Assembly: GCA_010094045.1 (NCBI GenBank)
Contig: ML986610.1
Location: 384,125-398,270 of the forward strand
Direction of reading: 5' to 3'
From: Lojkania enalia
Taxonomy: Eukaryota; Ascomycota; Dothideomycetes; Pleosporales
Length of the DNA stretch: 14,146 nucleotides
The position numbers and the translations under genes were made by a program. Of this stretch, positions 1-9,693 are shown one piece after another. Position 1 is the stretch's first letter; every line of letters begins with the position of its first letter. A model generated the notes under the pieces. It was not told the origin of the DNA, ran no database searches, and saw nothing but the letters and a program-made list of their open reading frames with translations.

Positions 1-1975
1 AACCGGATAGAACCTTACTATAGAATATTATAAAGTACTATTTTTTATTAGGATATTTCTATAATAGTACTCTTATAACTACTCTATTAGAGGTATTAGT
101 TTCTATTTTTATTTCTAACGCAGGGTTAAAGTAGTAGAGAGTAGGTATACTTAATAGGGCTAACTTTAATTTCTTAAAGGTAATATCATATTCTAAAGTC
201 TATATAAAAGAGGTTATAAGGCTCTATAGTATAATAATTAGCTTTATAACACGCGAGAATTCTAGTATAAACTATTAATAGAATCTAGTAAAACCTAAGA
301 AGGATTTTACACCTATTATAGTAGTAGGTAGCTGCTAGTTGCGTAGTACTTCTACCTTCTCTAAGTTAACCTTAAGACCTTTATTTAAGAGAATATAGCT
401 AAGGTATTTAGTTCAGGTAATATAGAATTTACTCTTCTTAATATTAACTTATAACCCTATTTAACGTAATCTCTTAAGAACTTTCTTAATATAGATAGTA
501 TATGTTACCTTATCTTTAGAGTAGATAAAAATATCGTCTAGGTAAACAATATAGAAGTTATCTAGATAGTTAATTAATATATTGTTTATATAGCGCTGGT
601 AAGTTACTAGACTATTATATAATCTAAAAGGTAGAACTTTATACTTATAGGTTCTGTATTAAGTCTAAAAGGTAGTATATTTCTTAGAACTAGAATCTAT
701 TTTAATCTTATTAAAGGCTGCGCGAATATTAAACTTAGTAAAGATTACTACTTTAGTAGGTCTAGATAAGAGTTTATCTATATATAGTATTAGATATATA
801 TTTTTATAGGTAAGAGTATTAAGTTTACAATAATCTATATAGATATATAGGTTACTATTAGGTTTATAGATGTAAAGGATTAGAGATATAAAGGAATTCC
901 AACTCTATTTAATATACTTATACCGTAGATTATCTATAATATACTTCTTAGTTACTTCTAGCTCCTTAATATTCTACTTATATAACAGGCTGTAACTATT
1001 AGGGAGAGATTCTATAAGAATAATCTTATAATTATAAGAGTAGTATTCTAGTAATTAATAAGCTGCAGTTTTACTAAATATATTCTAATACTTATAGTAT
1101 TTAGATAGTAATTAGAGATTTACTAGTACTTCGTTTTCAGCCTCGTCTTCTAGTTCTAGGGCTTACTTATCTTTAATCAGCTGCTCGATTTCGTATAGAA
1201 ATGTAGAAAAAAACTCGTTCTCTTTTCTCTTTATATTAAAGTAGAAAGTATTAGCTAAGATAAGAGCGATAATAGAAGAATAAACTTTCTTTAAATCGGG
1301 TTCGGACTTTATTATATATAGGTGTACGAGAGCTCTAAACTTATTTAGATTATAGGCTATAAAAGACTAATATAGTTTTAGTAGTTTTAGTAGACCCTTA
1401 ATATAATAGATAGTCAGACTATAGAACTACTAATACTAGTCCTTTTTCTATAGAGCGTTATGTTGCTAGATATTTAGCTCTACCTCCTTATTACGTATTA
1501 GCTAAGTTAATTATATAAGAAGAGAAGGTAAAGGATTATAAGTAGTAGGATACTTAGAAGGCTATATAATCTGATTCTTATCCGTATCTAGCTGGAGTTG
1601 AAAATAATATAACTATTTAATACTAATAATACAATCCTAAATATCTAGATCTATAATAATAAATAGGTAGTTTTAGATAGTTCTCCTATTAATTCGCAGG
1701 TATAAGTAGATATACTAATTAACTAGGGTTTAGATTCGGTCCTGAAAACCTTTAATAGTAATTTTAAAGGGTAAATACTGTACCGATATATATAGAGCTT
1801 AGAAGAGTAATCTAGCTACTATAGAATTAAGGAATAGGAAGCCTTAGGCGCTAGTATTAATAAGGGCGTTTAGTTGTATACTAACGCCTTTTAAATATAG
1901 AATAGTAGGAATTTAGAAGTACTTTCCTCTAAATAAATATAATAAATTAATATTTAATAAGTTATACTTACTTAA
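1..1975 (-). pseudogene. Gypsy-1 pol (protease and reverse transcriptase), partial, RIP-disabled
   Basis: Pol supplies protease, reverse transcriptase, RNase H and integrase; only the first two are in the window. A protease active-site block at 1838-1873 reads LNALINTSA then a stop, so the expected Asp is Asn and the Gly is Ser. The reverse transcriptase palm motif at 518-547 reads VYLDDIFIYS, so its paired aspartates survive, and upstream (about 550-1000) are recognisable blocks including FTKFNIRAAFNKIKI and a VLPF motif. Protease and RT are in the same frame with no frameshift seen between them, but TAA/TAG codons are frequent. This frame is offset from gag by one base in the direction a -1 ribosomal frameshift would need. 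The protein is dead and leaves the window at base 1. Confidence 0.86.
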
Positions 1976-3100
1976 GCCTAAGATAGAGAGTTTTCTTAGG
2001 CGTTTCCGTTTCTTACCTAAGAACTATCTAGGTGGTACTTACTTACGTCTAGAAACTCTTCTTCCTTAATCTCTTCTTATTTAACCTCTATCTCTTATAT
2101 TTTAAAGACTATATATTCGTTCGCAAAGTATCCTAGTTTACTATAGTTATAGTAATTATCTAGAGTAGTATACCTTTTAAGTATAAGAGTCTTACTGGGT
2201 AGTTAGAGAGTGATTGTAGTAGAATAAGGTATTAATACTAGGGTAGATCAGGGTAGTATTAGATTGTAGGTTACCTTAGATAAACTCTTAAAAGCCTTCT
2301 AGTACTAATCCGAATTTATTTTAGCTGCAACCTATAGGCTAATAGTTTATTCTAGAAGGTTAAGAATACTTCTCCTTTCTATATTATAAGCTATTAAGTA
2401 GGCGACTATAGCGTTAAAGGAGCCTTTCTATATAAGTTTAAAGCTAAGGTTTAGTATCTTTAGGCTGGGGAGAATCTTATCTTATAGGTAGAAGAACTAC
2501 TTAGATTAGAATATAGATCCCCTAATAGCTATACTAATAAAGCGAGCTTTAAAAGTTAGGAACGCTTCTCTCTTATTTATTCTTAGGACCTGAAACGCCT
2601 GTTATACCTCTATCTCTTTATTATCTATAATAAAATACGATCGTAGAAGCGAAATTATTTCTTTAGTATTCTTAAACTAATACTAGTCTAATTTAGCTAG
2701 GTATTTTAGCTTTAGATACCCTTTTATAGTACTAGAGGTATATCTCTATACTAATACTATGCGTGTATACTCTATCTAATAATAATCTATATTAATCTTA
2801 AATTAGTCTAGGATTAAGGCTTACTATTATTTAAATATAAGTTTATTACTATCTATAAGGCTTTTAATTTTAGGCGTACGTTTAGTAAGGTAGACTTAAA
2901 GGGGCTTAGGAGTAGTTAAGAAGTTTCTTACTAGAAGAGTCGTAAAAGTTTCTTAACGTATTATTAGTTCTAATTTAGTAGTTTATAGAAGTTAATTAAG
3001 ACTAATAGTTCTCTATCGTATTAAGTATATAATCTTCTCTTATAAAATTGCGATTTATTCCTTAAAGGTTAGTTTACTCTAATTTTCTTCTAAATTAGAT
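1960..3100 (-). pseudogene. Gypsy-1 gag, RIP-disabled
   Basis: Gag is the capsid/nucleocapsid protein of the element. One minus-strand frame holds a capsid-like stretch around 2350-2560 and, at 2113-2160, a nucleocapsid zinc knuckle of CX2CX4HX4C spacing in which all three cysteines and the histidine now read tyrosine (YYNYSKLGYFANEY). TGC-to-TAC and CAC-to-TAC explain all four. Many TAA/TAG codons interrupt the frame. After the knuckle it stays acidic and Glu/Lys-rich to about 1960, where the pol frame takes over. The start codon cannot be placed; the 5' limit given is approximate and some of it may be leader. Identification rests on the knuckle, its position before protease/RT, and capsid-like composition. 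Confidence 0.72.
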
Positions 3101-3570
3101 AAGTTCTTTATTATAGGCCTTATAGAGAGGGGTCTACCTGTTATAGGGCCCCCTATAGGAGGTAACAGTTATTCTATATATATAGATAAAAGTTTACTCT
3201 TACTATAACTTATATATATATTAATTCTAGTATAGAAATTAGAAGGTAAATTATAGTTAGATATTAGCGGTTGCCTCCGATTCTAATAAGTTATTAATAG
3301 TCTCTAAGTTTCTACCTAGGCGTATTCTACGTAGCTTTTCTAAAAGCAATCCTAATTATAGGGGATAGAAAGTTCTAAACCTAAAGGCTTTAATTAATAG
3401 AAGGTTTCTAAAATCCTATCTAAGTAACTAAATAATTTAATATAATAGTATATAAATATTATAACCTAAACTAAATTAGGTATATTTTAGACTTAGATAT
3501 AGTTAAATAAATAATCGATGCGATATTATTAAAGAGGCTGTTACTAGTAGTATTAAGTTCTTCTATATAA

Positions 3571-3849
3571 TATAATAGTATAGATAAGATAATAGGTCCG
3601 AATATAGCATGAATCTACTTAGAGGTATATAAGAGTACGTAGGGGTTTAGGGACCTAGAAATTCTATTAACACCTATAGGCCTTATATAAAAGGATATAG
3701 AAGAACTACTAAGCTACTTATAAGGGAGTATATAACTATATACGGAAGGGAAAAGGGGTAGAACCGGGGGTAGGATAAGATAAGTAAAAAGCTTTAAAAT
3801 AAGGTTATATATAAAGCTTTTTGTAGAACGATTTCTTTATATTGTTATA
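3571..3849 (-). repeat. Gypsy-1 LTR, copy A (5' LTR of the minus-strand element)
   Basis: This 279-bp repeat is the reverse complement of the LTRs at 10462-10740 and 13475-13753 and has the same length. Ends were set by alignment to the little-mutated solo LTR, which begins TGTAAC and ends GTTACA; here they read TATAAC and ATTATA on the minus strand. Differences from the solo LTR are overwhelmingly C-to-T or G-to-A, as expected from RIP. Confidence 0.88.
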
Positions 3850-6201
3850 TATACCCCCTAAATTCTATACGCCCTCTAAATAGTTAAATTCCTCTTTCTA
3901 AATATATAAACGCTTATTATAGTAAGCTTTTTAAGCTTAATAAAGTATATAGCCTATAACTAATAGGTATTAAGAGAAGATTATAGAGCTTAATTATATA
4001 ACCTTTTTACTCTATAGATCCTATATAAGAAATATCCGAAATTTCTTATAGCTGATTATATAGCTTTTATAGTTATATTTTTTAAACTTCTTACTCTTAA
4101 TATAATACTTCTTTAGAATAAGTATATAACTAATCTCTCTCTAATAGTAAAAGTTATAGAGATTTAATATTAGATTTTAATAACTTAGAAATTTATTAAA
4201 TACTTATAAAGGTATTTTACTATTAGTAAGTATTATAGTAAGTAATAGATTAAAAAGCTATATTATATACTTCGCGGCGTATAGCTAGAATATTAGTAGT
4301 AGATATAGCGCTCTAATAAGGATATATTATACTTTATTTATAGTAAGCTTGTTACTAGCCTTAATAACGCTATTCTAGTATACTATATATAGTATTAAAG
4401 GCTATAACTACGTTCCCTACTTCTTAAAATATTTAATAGTTACCTAATTAATAAAGTATTTATTATTATTAAAAAAATAGACCTTAATAATCTTATTATA
4501 CTAGGTAGTAACTATTCTATTAAAATTAAATAGTACTTAGGTAATTTCTACGCAGGATTTAATAAAGTAGATCTATTAATAGTATATAAAATTGTCTATA
4601 AGAAGTAACTAGTATTACTCTCTATTAGGATTTAGTAGTAAGATATAACTAACAATATTAAGATATATAATATTAAATACTTGCTAAATTTAATATTATA
4701 GAGTATAAAAGATCTATTAATAACCTTTTACTTTATAGTATATCTTATAGTTAAACTTCTTAGTATTTTTAAACTTTAAGCTGTTAACAGTTTTAAGTAG
4801 CTACTTTAAATTATCTAGGTTTATATAGCCCCAGATTTTATAAGCTTCTTATAAGGTAATCTTTTACTCTTAAGCTAGCTATAAGTCTTAGAAAGAGAAT
4901 ACGGTAATATAAGCTATTAAGAAAGCTGCTTATACCTTATCTATATACTTAAAGAAAGTAGGTATTCTATTAATCTTAGAGACGTAGGTAATTTTACTAT
5001 TATCCTCGATATATAGTAGCTTCTAATAGAAACTATAGTAGTATAATCCTTTCAGTCGAAGCTAACCTAGAGAGATAATAGAGATATAGAGACTTAGATA
5101 GTATAGTACTTCTATAAAGCGTATATTAATAGTACTACTACTAGCTAGAGAAATATAAAGTTGTATTATACCTTTACCTTCTACTCTAATAAGACTACTA
5201 CCTATTTTTATATATCTTATACTAGATTATCCTATTAAAATAAACTTAGTTCTATTATTATATATATACTTATTAGCTCTAGTATTAAAAATAATTTAAT
5301 TCTTATAGAGCTTTTATAGTATTTACTTAATTATATATTACGGTATTAATAAAACTTAAGTATTATAGCTACTTGCTAATATACTAATAATAGTACTAAA
5401 ATTAGCTGATAGTATATAGTTTAATTAAACTAATTAGATTAATTTTTATACTAATTCTAGGTATTTATTAAGAAATTATTTTAATACTTTTTTTAGATAT
5501 ATAAACTAGCAGTTTAATCTACCCCCTAGATATTTATATTAGTAGCTAGGATAGTACCTTCTTTCTATAAGCTTACTATTAGTAGGCTTACTTCTAGTTT
5601 TAGTATTACTCTTATTCTTACCTTTATACTAATTACTACTAGGCTACTATATATCTTTTAGCTGTACTTAAAATACTATTACTTTTTTAACTAAATCCTT
5701 TTAATATAATTTATTATTAATCTTATTAATTATAGTATTAATATTTAGAACTCTACTTTAATATAAAATCTAATACTATTACTATATATAGGTTTTAAAT
5801 TAATCTTTAATAGTAATAATAAACTAGAATATAATACTTTTAAGACTAGGCTTAAGGTTAATATTATCTAATTGTATAAGACTAGCTTTAAATTTACTAG
5901 TAAATTAAAATATACTATTATAGTAACTATTATATAGGCTAAAGAAATTAGCTTAGAGGATATACTCCTCTATAAGATCTTACTCTTTATAGTACTTAAG
6001 GATAGTATCTAAGAGTACTCTTACTATCTTATATAAGTATAGGCCTTTAAGTATCTCTTAGTAAACTATAGCGAGTAGAATACTTATAATAAAGGCTTCC
6101 TTCTTAATATAATTACGGTAGTTCTTCTACTATTAGTTATATTATACCTTATAGGTGTTATTAGTGCGTCGAATATTCTCGAAATCGCTTTACTAAGCAA
6201 G

Positions 6202-6206
6202 TTTTA
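6202..6206. repeat. Target site duplication, left (TTTTA)
   Basis: Five bases directly before the 5' LTR of the gag-only element; they match TCTTA after the 3' LTR except for one C/T difference, which fits RIP on the left copy after insertion. Confidence 0.7.
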
Positions 6207-6419
6207 TATAACGACCCTGTGTATATACAGGCTGTAATAGGTTATATAACCGCGCGAGGCTCTGCGCGCCTCAGCAGAAGGATACTCTATTCCGAAGAGT
6301 ACGGTATATAGACGCGAGGATCCTACGGACCTCTCTCCTCCCCATCTTAGTATAGCTGAAATAGAGCCAACCTACCTCATTAACACTCTGCGATGTAGGA
6401 GCCCGTACCTATCCTTACA
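6207..6419 (+). repeat. 5' LTR of the gag-only element (RIP-affected copy)
   Basis: This aligns without gaps over 213 bp to 8215-8427. I count about 21 differences, all transitions; about 20 have T or A in this copy where the 3' LTR has C or G. The conserved core includes a TATATA at 6305-6310 and a GC-rich hairpin-like stretch. The ends read TATAAC and TTACA, derivable from TGTGAC and TCACA by G-to-A and C-to-T. Confidence 0.9.
6305..6310 (+). promoter_or_regulatory. Possible TATA box in the 5' LTR
   Basis: TATATA lies about halfway along the LTR and is identical in the 3' LTR (8313-8318), in GC-rich surroundings, where LTR promoters often sit. No transcription start can be read from sequence alone, and TA-rich hexamers are cheap in this window. 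Confidence 0.3.
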
Positions 6420-6840
6420 TTACACTAAGATTATATTCACTCGGCCGGTAACAGCAATATAATATTAGGTTAAACCGCTCGACTTACCTGCGCGTAGCGT
6501 TCGACAACAACTACCCTGAGGAATCCTATTATACGACTAGCCCGAGTGCTTAGTTTATTAATAGGATACGCCTCCTTACCTAGAAACCCTAGTTAGACTA
6601 GATGCGTACTTTAGAAGTATGTGATTAAGCTCCGGGAGCTCTATAAGACCTACAGAGATAGGCACCACCTTAGTAATCTAGAAGAGAGTTGAGAACTCTG
6701 TCTCTACACGACAACGAGTTAAGGACCTATCGCGAGAGAAGCAACTCCACCCTAATACCAACTACAGCTGCCTTGCCTGCAGTCCGACCCGTGCTGCTCT
6801 GCCCGTAGCTTAACATTGACTATCGCTACTCCACCTGCAG
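6420..6840 (+). other. Leader of the gag-only element, no supported gene
   Basis: Between the 5' LTR and the recognisable gag frame all three plus frames carry stops. Short readable runs occur (for example 6627-6695 in another frame) but none can be tied to a family. The tRNA primer site expected just after 6419 was not recognisable. C/G content and CA/TG frequency rise from left to right. Confidence 0.5.
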
Positions 6841-8172
6841 CTTATACTATATAAGATAACGACCCGCGGCGAACAATTTCCCTTTATAGCCTCAGCGCTT
6901 AAGAAGCTGGAAAAAGGTGACACGTACGATCCGCTACAACAGTTTATCTACTAAGAACACGAGGTCTAAGGTTATAGTTCTATTACTAAAGAGAACTATG
7001 ATTACGATTATACTCTTAAGCTCGCAAGACTACAGCACGATGTAGAGAAGTACCCTCTATTAGCACCTTAGGTACAGACTCTCGATGGCGAATATATACT
7101 CCAAGCTACGACTGTAGCGATCTAGCTACTATTCGAAGACGACCCTGCCGGTATCCTGATAGAGTTCATAAACCAGGTGATCCTACGCCGCGTAGAGCAA
7201 CAGCAGACTCATATGTATCGACAAATCGCTGCTAACGCTCTGGCTGAGGGCGATACCCTACATAAGACTCTCCTCCGAGAACGACAAGAAGCCGAAGCTG
7301 TGGCAGACGCGGCTCGACGCGAGATCAGCGCGCTGAAGTTTCAGCTCTTTAAGGCTGCTACGACTCCCGTCACACCAGCTACTACCCGACTCCGATCCTT
7401 ATGTTTCGAGATCCTACCGCAGACACCCAAAGTCTTAAGTAGTCTGTTGGGACTAGAGCCCTTATCTAACGGAGACTCAGACGATAGCTCTAGTAATCGG
7501 CTACCACGTCGCTCGCCGTACACCCCTGTAACTCCGCTGGCTACACGAGTTACGAACTATACCCAACGCAGTCGCTCAGCTAAGTTCCTAGACCCGCTGA
7601 TGCTTAAGGATGGTAAGGAGGTCACGTTCGACTAATGGAGAGACAGGTTAGAGGACAAGATACGTGCGAACTACGACTGGTACGAAGGAGCAGACGAGCA
7701 GATAACTTAGAACAATATCGCATCGTATATGCGCACACGCACAGAGGGTCCCGCCAATTAATACCTCTCTACGCTGATTCGTACGCTTCGAGATAGCAAT
7801 CGACCTATTGACTATCTTTACCTAGTCGGTCGACTAGAGAAGACCTACGGCGATCCATACAAGAAGCTAAACGCTCGTCGCGATTTCCAGAAGCTCTACC
7901 TTAAGGACCCAGCTGATTTTGCTACCTTCCAAGGCGACTTCTTCCGCCTCGCTCAAGAACGCTGCCTACCCGCAGATCAATGGGTGGAGGAATTCCATGA
8001 GAAGCTCCCAGACGCACTGCGTACGCAGATGGGCATCTATCGTCGACAATACAGCGAGCAGTACGATGAGTACGTTGACTGCGCTCAAGAATTCGCCCGA
8101 GAACTAGCTATTAGCGCGAACAAAGCTAGCTCAACCGTTAAGACCCAGAGATCGCGAAGGAGGAATAGATAG
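6841..8172 (+). pseudogene. Gag-like capsid protein of the gag-only element, seven in-frame stops
   Basis: A single plus-strand frame reads through from about 6841 to a stop at 8170-8172, broken by TAA at 6952, 6967, 7633, 7759 and TAG at 7069, 7123, 7708; all are derivable from CAA, CAG or TGG by RIP-type changes and none is TGA. Longest open parts are 7126-7632 and 7762-8169. The N-terminal half has a Glu/Arg-rich, probably coiled-coil segment (about 7177-7350, e.g. LLRERQEAEAVADAARREI) and a Ser/Pro/Thr-rich linker. The C-terminal half (7590-8120) resembles fungal gypsy Gag: a KDGKEVTFD-W-DRLEDKI entry, then YGDPYKKLNARRDFQKL and FATFQGDFFRLAQE. It ends in a basic tail (RSRRRNR) without zinc knuckle. 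The 5' limit is uncertain; 6420-6840 shows no convincing frame. Confidence 0.8.
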
Positions 8173-8202
8173 CCTAGGAGACTCGGGGACGAGCCTCCCT
8201 AT

Positions 8203-8211
8203 AGAGGGGGG
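8203..8211 (+). other. Polypurine tract (AGAGGGGGG) before the 3' LTR
   Basis: A run of nine purines ends three bases before the TGTGAC start of the 3' LTR. This is where second-strand synthesis of an LTR element is primed. The same arrangement, six G then three bases then the LTR, occurs on the minus strand at 9314-9323. Confidence 0.72.
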
Positions 8212-8214
8212 TGA

Positions 8215-8427
8215 TGTGACGACCCTGCGTATATGCAGGCTGCAATAGGTCACATGACCGCGCGAGGCTCTGCGCGCCTCGGCGGAAGGATGCTCCGTTC
8301 CGAAGAGCACGGTATATAGACGCGAGGATCCTATGGACCTCTCTCCTCCCCATCTTAGTGTAGCTGAAATAGAGCCAACCTACCTCATCAACACTCTGCG
8401 ATGTAGGAGCCCGTGCCCGTCCTCACA
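8215..8427 (+). repeat. 3' LTR of the gag-only element (near-ancestral copy)
   Basis: This 213-bp direct repeat of 6207-6419 begins TGTGAC and ends TCACA, giving the short inverted TGTGA/TCACA ends usual for LTRs. It keeps CA, TG and CG where the 5' copy has TA. It contains TATATA at 8313-8318, a GAGGC/GCCTC dyad at 8264-8280 and a TGCGTATATGCA motif at 8226-8237. Confidence 0.9.
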
Positions 8428-8432
8428 TCTTA
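8428..8432. repeat. Target site duplication, right (TCTTA)
   Basis: Partner of TTTTA at 6202-6206. This side keeps the C, in line with weaker RIP at the right end of the insert. Confidence 0.7.
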
Positions 8433-8880
8433 CTACCTACAGCTCTATATTATCTAAACGCAGCGGTAGGTTCTAATATATTAGTTTACTAGGCTTAGGT
8501 AGTAGAGATACTCCTTCTAAGATATCTTTAGCAGCCTTACCAACGACTTGGTTTTATAAAGCGGCTTCCTATAGTAAAATATTCTTGCTATTCTTTACTA
8601 GGTTTATAACTCCTTTATAGTCTACTATAATAGTATCGCATTCTATATTAGTAGTACGAGCTAAGCTCGGTTAGTTAACTAGGTACTACTATTAGGCTAC
8701 CTATTAGTTAGTAATAGTAAACTAGAGATTGATATAATAATTAATCTAATTTACTATAGGCTAAAAATACAGCTAAGAGTTTATAACCTATTAAGTTATA
8801 GTAGATAGAATAGGAGGAAGTATATTATTATTACTTACTTAGTAAAGTATACTCTCTAGAAGAACTATTTAAATAGAGCT

Positions 8881-9314
8881 AGTCCTAATTAAAACTAGTC
8901 TATAAACACTAATATTTATAAAGTCTATTACCTTAATATCTACCCTCTAATACTTTTACTTACTTTAATATAGGTACTAGTATTAATATCTAGATTTTAG
9001 ATAGGAGCTATTATTATAAACATTTATATATAGTTAGTTAATTATACTTTAAATAGTTAACTCTATTACTATATACTATATATAAATATTAAAATATTAT
9101 ATAAAAAATAGAAATATCTATATTATATAGGTTTTTATAAAAGTTAAGTTTATACTATTATATAGGCTAGCTGGGTTAGTAAAACCTTTCTCTATTATAG
9201 TTAAGATAAATCGGTTATATTCTAACTAGTAGCTAATAGCTATTACTAGTAGCTAGTTTAAGTATTATAGTAAGAATAGTATAGGTATAGAGGTATTATA
9301 GTATTACTATAATA
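8881..9314 (-). repeat. Degraded stretch; probable 3' LTR of the chromodomain gypsy element (right part) and copia leader/LTR (left part)
   Basis: No coding frame is visible. The right end at 9314 (first minus-strand bases TATTATAG, possibly TGTTATAG before mutation) is set by the G-run next to it, as in the gag-only element. The left end of this LTR cannot be fixed because no second copy lies in the window; about 9000 is a guess. Bases 8881-9000 probably belong to the copia leader or LTR. A TA-rich run on the minus strand near 9110-9130 could be an LTR TATA box. Confidence 0.4.
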
Positions 9315-9317
9315 GTA

Positions 9318-9327
9318 CCCCCCTTTT
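9318..9327 (-). other. Polypurine tract (AAAAGGGGGG on the minus strand) of the chromodomain gypsy element
   Basis: The plus strand reads CCCCCCTTTT. A C-run is rare in this TA-saturated part and lies downstream of the integrase/chromodomain frame, where a polypurine tract is expected; the probable LTR starts three bases further on. Confidence 0.6.
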
Positions 9328-9693
9328 AATTATAAATTCTTATAAGTTAAATCTTTATATTATATTTAGATTATTTATAATTAAGTAATAGTTATTAATA
9401 CTAGTATTAGTTAAAATTATAAATATATTAGTATAATTAGTTATTATCGTATAATAGTACTATATTAAAAGTTAGGCTAGGTTATATATATATTAGTAAA
9501 ACTAGTAATTAATAATAATATTATATTAGAGATTAAGTCGGTTTAGTTTATATAATAGTACTATACTAGAGATTAATAATAGTATTATTACTAGTATTAT
9601 ATTAATATAATATTATTATAAGCGTTTAAAAATATACTTAAATTAAATTCTAATATCTAATTAAGAATTTAAATATAATATTATATTTAGATC
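9328..9693 (-). other. 3' untranslated part of the chromodomain gypsy element, no gene seen
   Basis: This is TA-rich, RIP-type sequence between the end of the chromodomain frame and the polypurine tract. I see no open frame, RNA gene or repeat in it. Confidence 0.5.

Larger units (their letters stand above)
1..3849 (-). mobile_element. Gypsy-1 copy A, 5' part of a RIP-mutated Ty3/gypsy-type LTR retrotransposon (runs off left edge)
   Basis: Read on the minus strand this is an LTR (3571-3849), an untranslated leader, then gag, protease and reverse transcriptase in gypsy order; RNase H, integrase and the 3' LTR would lie beyond the left edge. The first several hundred bases inside the LTR match, in opposite orientation, the sequence after the LTR at 13475-13753, so both are copies of one family. 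The copy is saturated with TA and nearly free of CA and TG, and no open frame of useful length remains. It sits in the copia-type element that continues at about 3855. The base run right of the LTR, TATAC, could be one half of a target duplication; the other half is outside the window. Confidence 0.88.
6207..8427 (+). mobile_element. Gag-only, non-autonomous LTR retrotransposon
   Basis: Two direct 213-bp LTRs (6207-6419, 8215-8427) bound a 1795-bp interior. The interior holds a gag-like frame ending at 8172 and a polypurine tract at 8203-8211; there is no room for and no sign of protease, reverse transcriptase or integrase. The flanks are TTTTA (6202-6206) and TCTTA (8428-8432), a 5-bp target duplication differing by one C/T. 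It interrupts the copia gag frame. It is far richer in G+C, CA and TG than its surroundings, so it is less affected by RIP. Movement would have needed enzymes from a related full-length element. Alternatively it is an internally deleted copy of such an element. Confidence 0.88.
3855..8880 (-). mobile_element. Ty1/copia-type retrotransposon, RIP-mutated, interrupted by a gag-only LTR element
   Basis: Minus-strand blocks occur in copia order: gag (right), knuckle, protease, GAG-pre-integrase domain, integrase (left). Integrase before reverse transcriptase separates it from gypsy elements; the reverse transcriptase itself is not seen because Gypsy-1 copy A interrupts the left end. The 6207-8427 element is inserted in gag, and removing it with one target duplication rejoins the frame. 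I could not find the copia LTRs: the 5' LTR would lie right of about 8880, where the sequence is too degraded to delimit. Right edge is approximate. Confidence 0.82.
3860..8880 (-). pseudogene. Copia-type gag-pol polyprotein, split by an insertion at 6207-8432 and RIP-disabled
   Basis: One frame can be followed from about 8870 to 3860, apart from the insertion, with no frameshift but dozens of TAA/TAG. Gag N-terminal part lies at 8433-8870 and continues at 5700-6206. A knuckle at 5509-5553 matches C-P-S-C...H-PGGR-xx-C with only the last Cys intact. Protease at about 5250-5300 reads IIFNTRANKYIYNN, so the active-site Asp and Gly have become Asn and Arg. The GAG-pre-integrase block at 4750-4846 reads IWGYINLDNLK-LLKTVNSLK, followed by a zinc-site tail with Cys changed to Tyr. 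Integrase occupies about 4000-4740, ending in a Lys-rich block (KSKKFKK...FRIFLI) at 4020-4110. Gag and pol in one frame is normal for copia elements. Start codon not determined. Confidence 0.82.

Noticed and set aside
4150..4740. Plus-strand reading of this stretch as a separate coding region
   Set aside because: The plus frame gives a long but low-complexity peptide; the minus strand gives copia integrase in phase with the protease and pre-integrase blocks.
6420..6440. tRNA primer-binding site after the 5' LTR of the gag-only element
   Set aside because: Bases after 6419 do not match any tRNA 3' end I can recall with confidence; self-priming or RIP damage cannot be told apart here.
6627..6695. 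Short readable peptide in a third frame near the gag-only leader
   Set aside because: Looks protein-like but is short, out of phase with gag and matches nothing I recognise.
7341..7523. Minus-strand open frame of 60 codons inside the gag-only element
   Set aside because: It is antisense to the gag frame, has no recognisable domain and exists because this part is GC-richer; the plus frame continues on both sides with gag-like features.
7919..8107. Plus-strand 62-codon frame overlapping the gag C-terminus
   Set aside because: It is a different frame from the one that continues through 7762-8169 and shows capsid-like blocks; a shadow.
6841..8172. Gag as a domesticated host gene
   Set aside because: The long open parts and low RIP suggested it, but seven in-frame stops, paired LTRs and a target duplication mark an ordinary dead insertion.
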